A stretch of 64,000 nucleotides of DNA from Flavobacteriales bacterium. Its GTDB lineage: Bacteria; Bacteroidota; Bacteroidia; Flavobacteriales_D; Parvicellaceae. This document shows positions 63,529 through 64,000 of this stretch, piece after piece. The notes under the pieces are model-generated. The model was not told the DNA's origin, ran no database searches, and saw only the letters and a program-made list of their open reading frames with translations. The stretch spans positions 757,478 to 821,477 of the forward strand of contig JACJZN010000006.1 of the NCBI GenBank assembly GCA_020635565.1, in the 5' to 3' direction. How positions within the stretch are numbered: the first letter of the stretch is position 1; every line of letters starts with the position of its first letter. Both the position numbers and the translations under genes were made by a program.

Positions 63529-63999
63529 ATGAGAAGAAGACAAGCGAAAAAACACATTATTCTACCTGATCCAAAGTTTAACGAGATTCTGGTAACTAAG
63601 TTTGTAAACAACTTAATGCTACAAGGTAAGAAGAGTACAGCATTCAAGATTTTCTATGATGCAATAGAGATTGTTGATGGGCGTACTGAGGAAGAAAGCG
63701 GATTGGAAGTTTGGAAAAGAGCTTTGGAAAATGTTACTCCTGGTGTTGAGGTGAAAAGTAGAAGAGTTGGTGGAGCAACTTTCCAGATTCCTACTCCTAT
63801 TAGAGATAGCAGAAAACAATCTATGGCAATGAAGTGGTTGATCGGATACTCTAGAAAGAGAAACGAGAAAACAATGAGCCAAAAATTAGCGGGTGAGATT
63901 ATGGCTGCTGCTAAAGAAGAAGGTGGGGCTTACAAAAAGAAAGAAGATACTCACAGAATGGCAGAAGCTAACAAAGCTTTCTCTCATTTTAGATTTTAA
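63529..63999 (+). CDS. rpsG: 30S ribosomal protein S7
   Basis: 156 aa, full length; the stop is 1 bp from the window edge. MRRRQAKKHIILPDPKFNEI, FVNNLMLQGKKSTAFKIFYD, ALENVTPGVEVKSRRVGGAT and AMKWLIGYSRKRNEKTM are typical of S7, which binds the 3' major domain of 16S rRNA and initiates head assembly. Spacing of 12 bp from rpsL indicates the usual str operon; fusA or rpsJ would be expected next. Confidence 0.99.
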   Translation: MRRRQAKKHIILPDPKFNEILVTKFVNNLMLQGKKSTAFKIFYDAIEIVDGRTEEESGLEVWKRALENVTPGVEVKSRRVGGATFQIPTPIRDSRKQSMAMKWLIGYSRKRNEKTMSQKLAGEIMAAAKEEGGAYKKKEDTHRMAEANKAFSHFRF

Positions 64000-64000
64000 T

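Noticed and set aside
1..64000. tRNA, rRNA, insertion sequences, prophage
   Set aside because: I looked through the intergenic gaps on both strands and saw no tRNA-like cloverleaf, rRNA segment, transposase or phage gene.

Overview
The window comes from a low-GC member of the Bacteroidota, most likely a Flavobacteriales-type marine or freshwater bacterium (Crocinitomicaceae/Cryomorphaceae-like is my guess; no 16S gene is present to confirm it). The evidence is: very large exported proteins with type IX secretion (T9SS) sorting domains of both class A and class B, Bacteroidota-style promoters (TAnnTTTG at -7, often TTG exactly 19 nt upstream), an S46 dipeptidyl-peptidase, a FeoB-associated Cys-rich peptide, and the carA-eno gene order.

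Layout. 1-3768: end of a possible polysaccharide deacetylase, a DPP11-like S46 peptidase with a TPR tail, and a divergent RpoD-family sigma factor. 3930-6303: feoA-feoB-small Cys-rich protein. 6468-8871: a sulfur/persulfide group (metallo-beta-lactamase/rhodanese protein, heavy-metal-associated protein, periplasmic rhodanese). 8933-12001: NAD salvage locus nrtR-prs-nadV. 12363-20604: a T9SS-exported lamin-tail protein, miaA and a TPR/SpoIIE phosphatase. 20678-27281: MFS transporter, GT22-like glycosyltransferase, ferredoxin and its reductase, eno, carA. 27465-35302: amidase, lipoprotein, lepA, metF, an orphan ParA operon with an Smr protein, and a small exported protein. 35358-47361: an accessory biosynthetic island. 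47596-62970: two giant class-B T9SS adhesin-like proteins (1620 and 2860 aa), each preceded by a small exported protein. 63136-63999: rpsL-rpsG.

The island at 35358-47361 is the most unusual part. It encodes a TMTC-like GT-C glycosyltransferase with TPRs, a KASIII-ACP-KASIII-SDR short acyl module, a polyprenyl-phosphate sugar synthase (DPM1/GtrB type), a GNAT acyltransferase, four aspartyl/asparaginyl-beta-hydroxylase-family dioxygenases in two back-to-back pairs, and two PAPS-type sulfotransferases. Genes within each strand are nearly all translationally coupled. I infer a pathway that builds and decorates (acylates, hydroxylates, sulfates) a surface glycan, glycoprotein or lipid.

A second system-level signal is regulatory. 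Four sulfur/redox promoters (at 7907, 8442, 8890 and 24720) each carry a dyad centred 32-33 bp upstream of the -7 box, of type GTAAC-N4-GTTAC or TGAC-N4-(A/G)TCA. Two carry both types exactly 22 bp apart. This is the geometry of Crp/Fnr-type activation and defines a candidate regulon.
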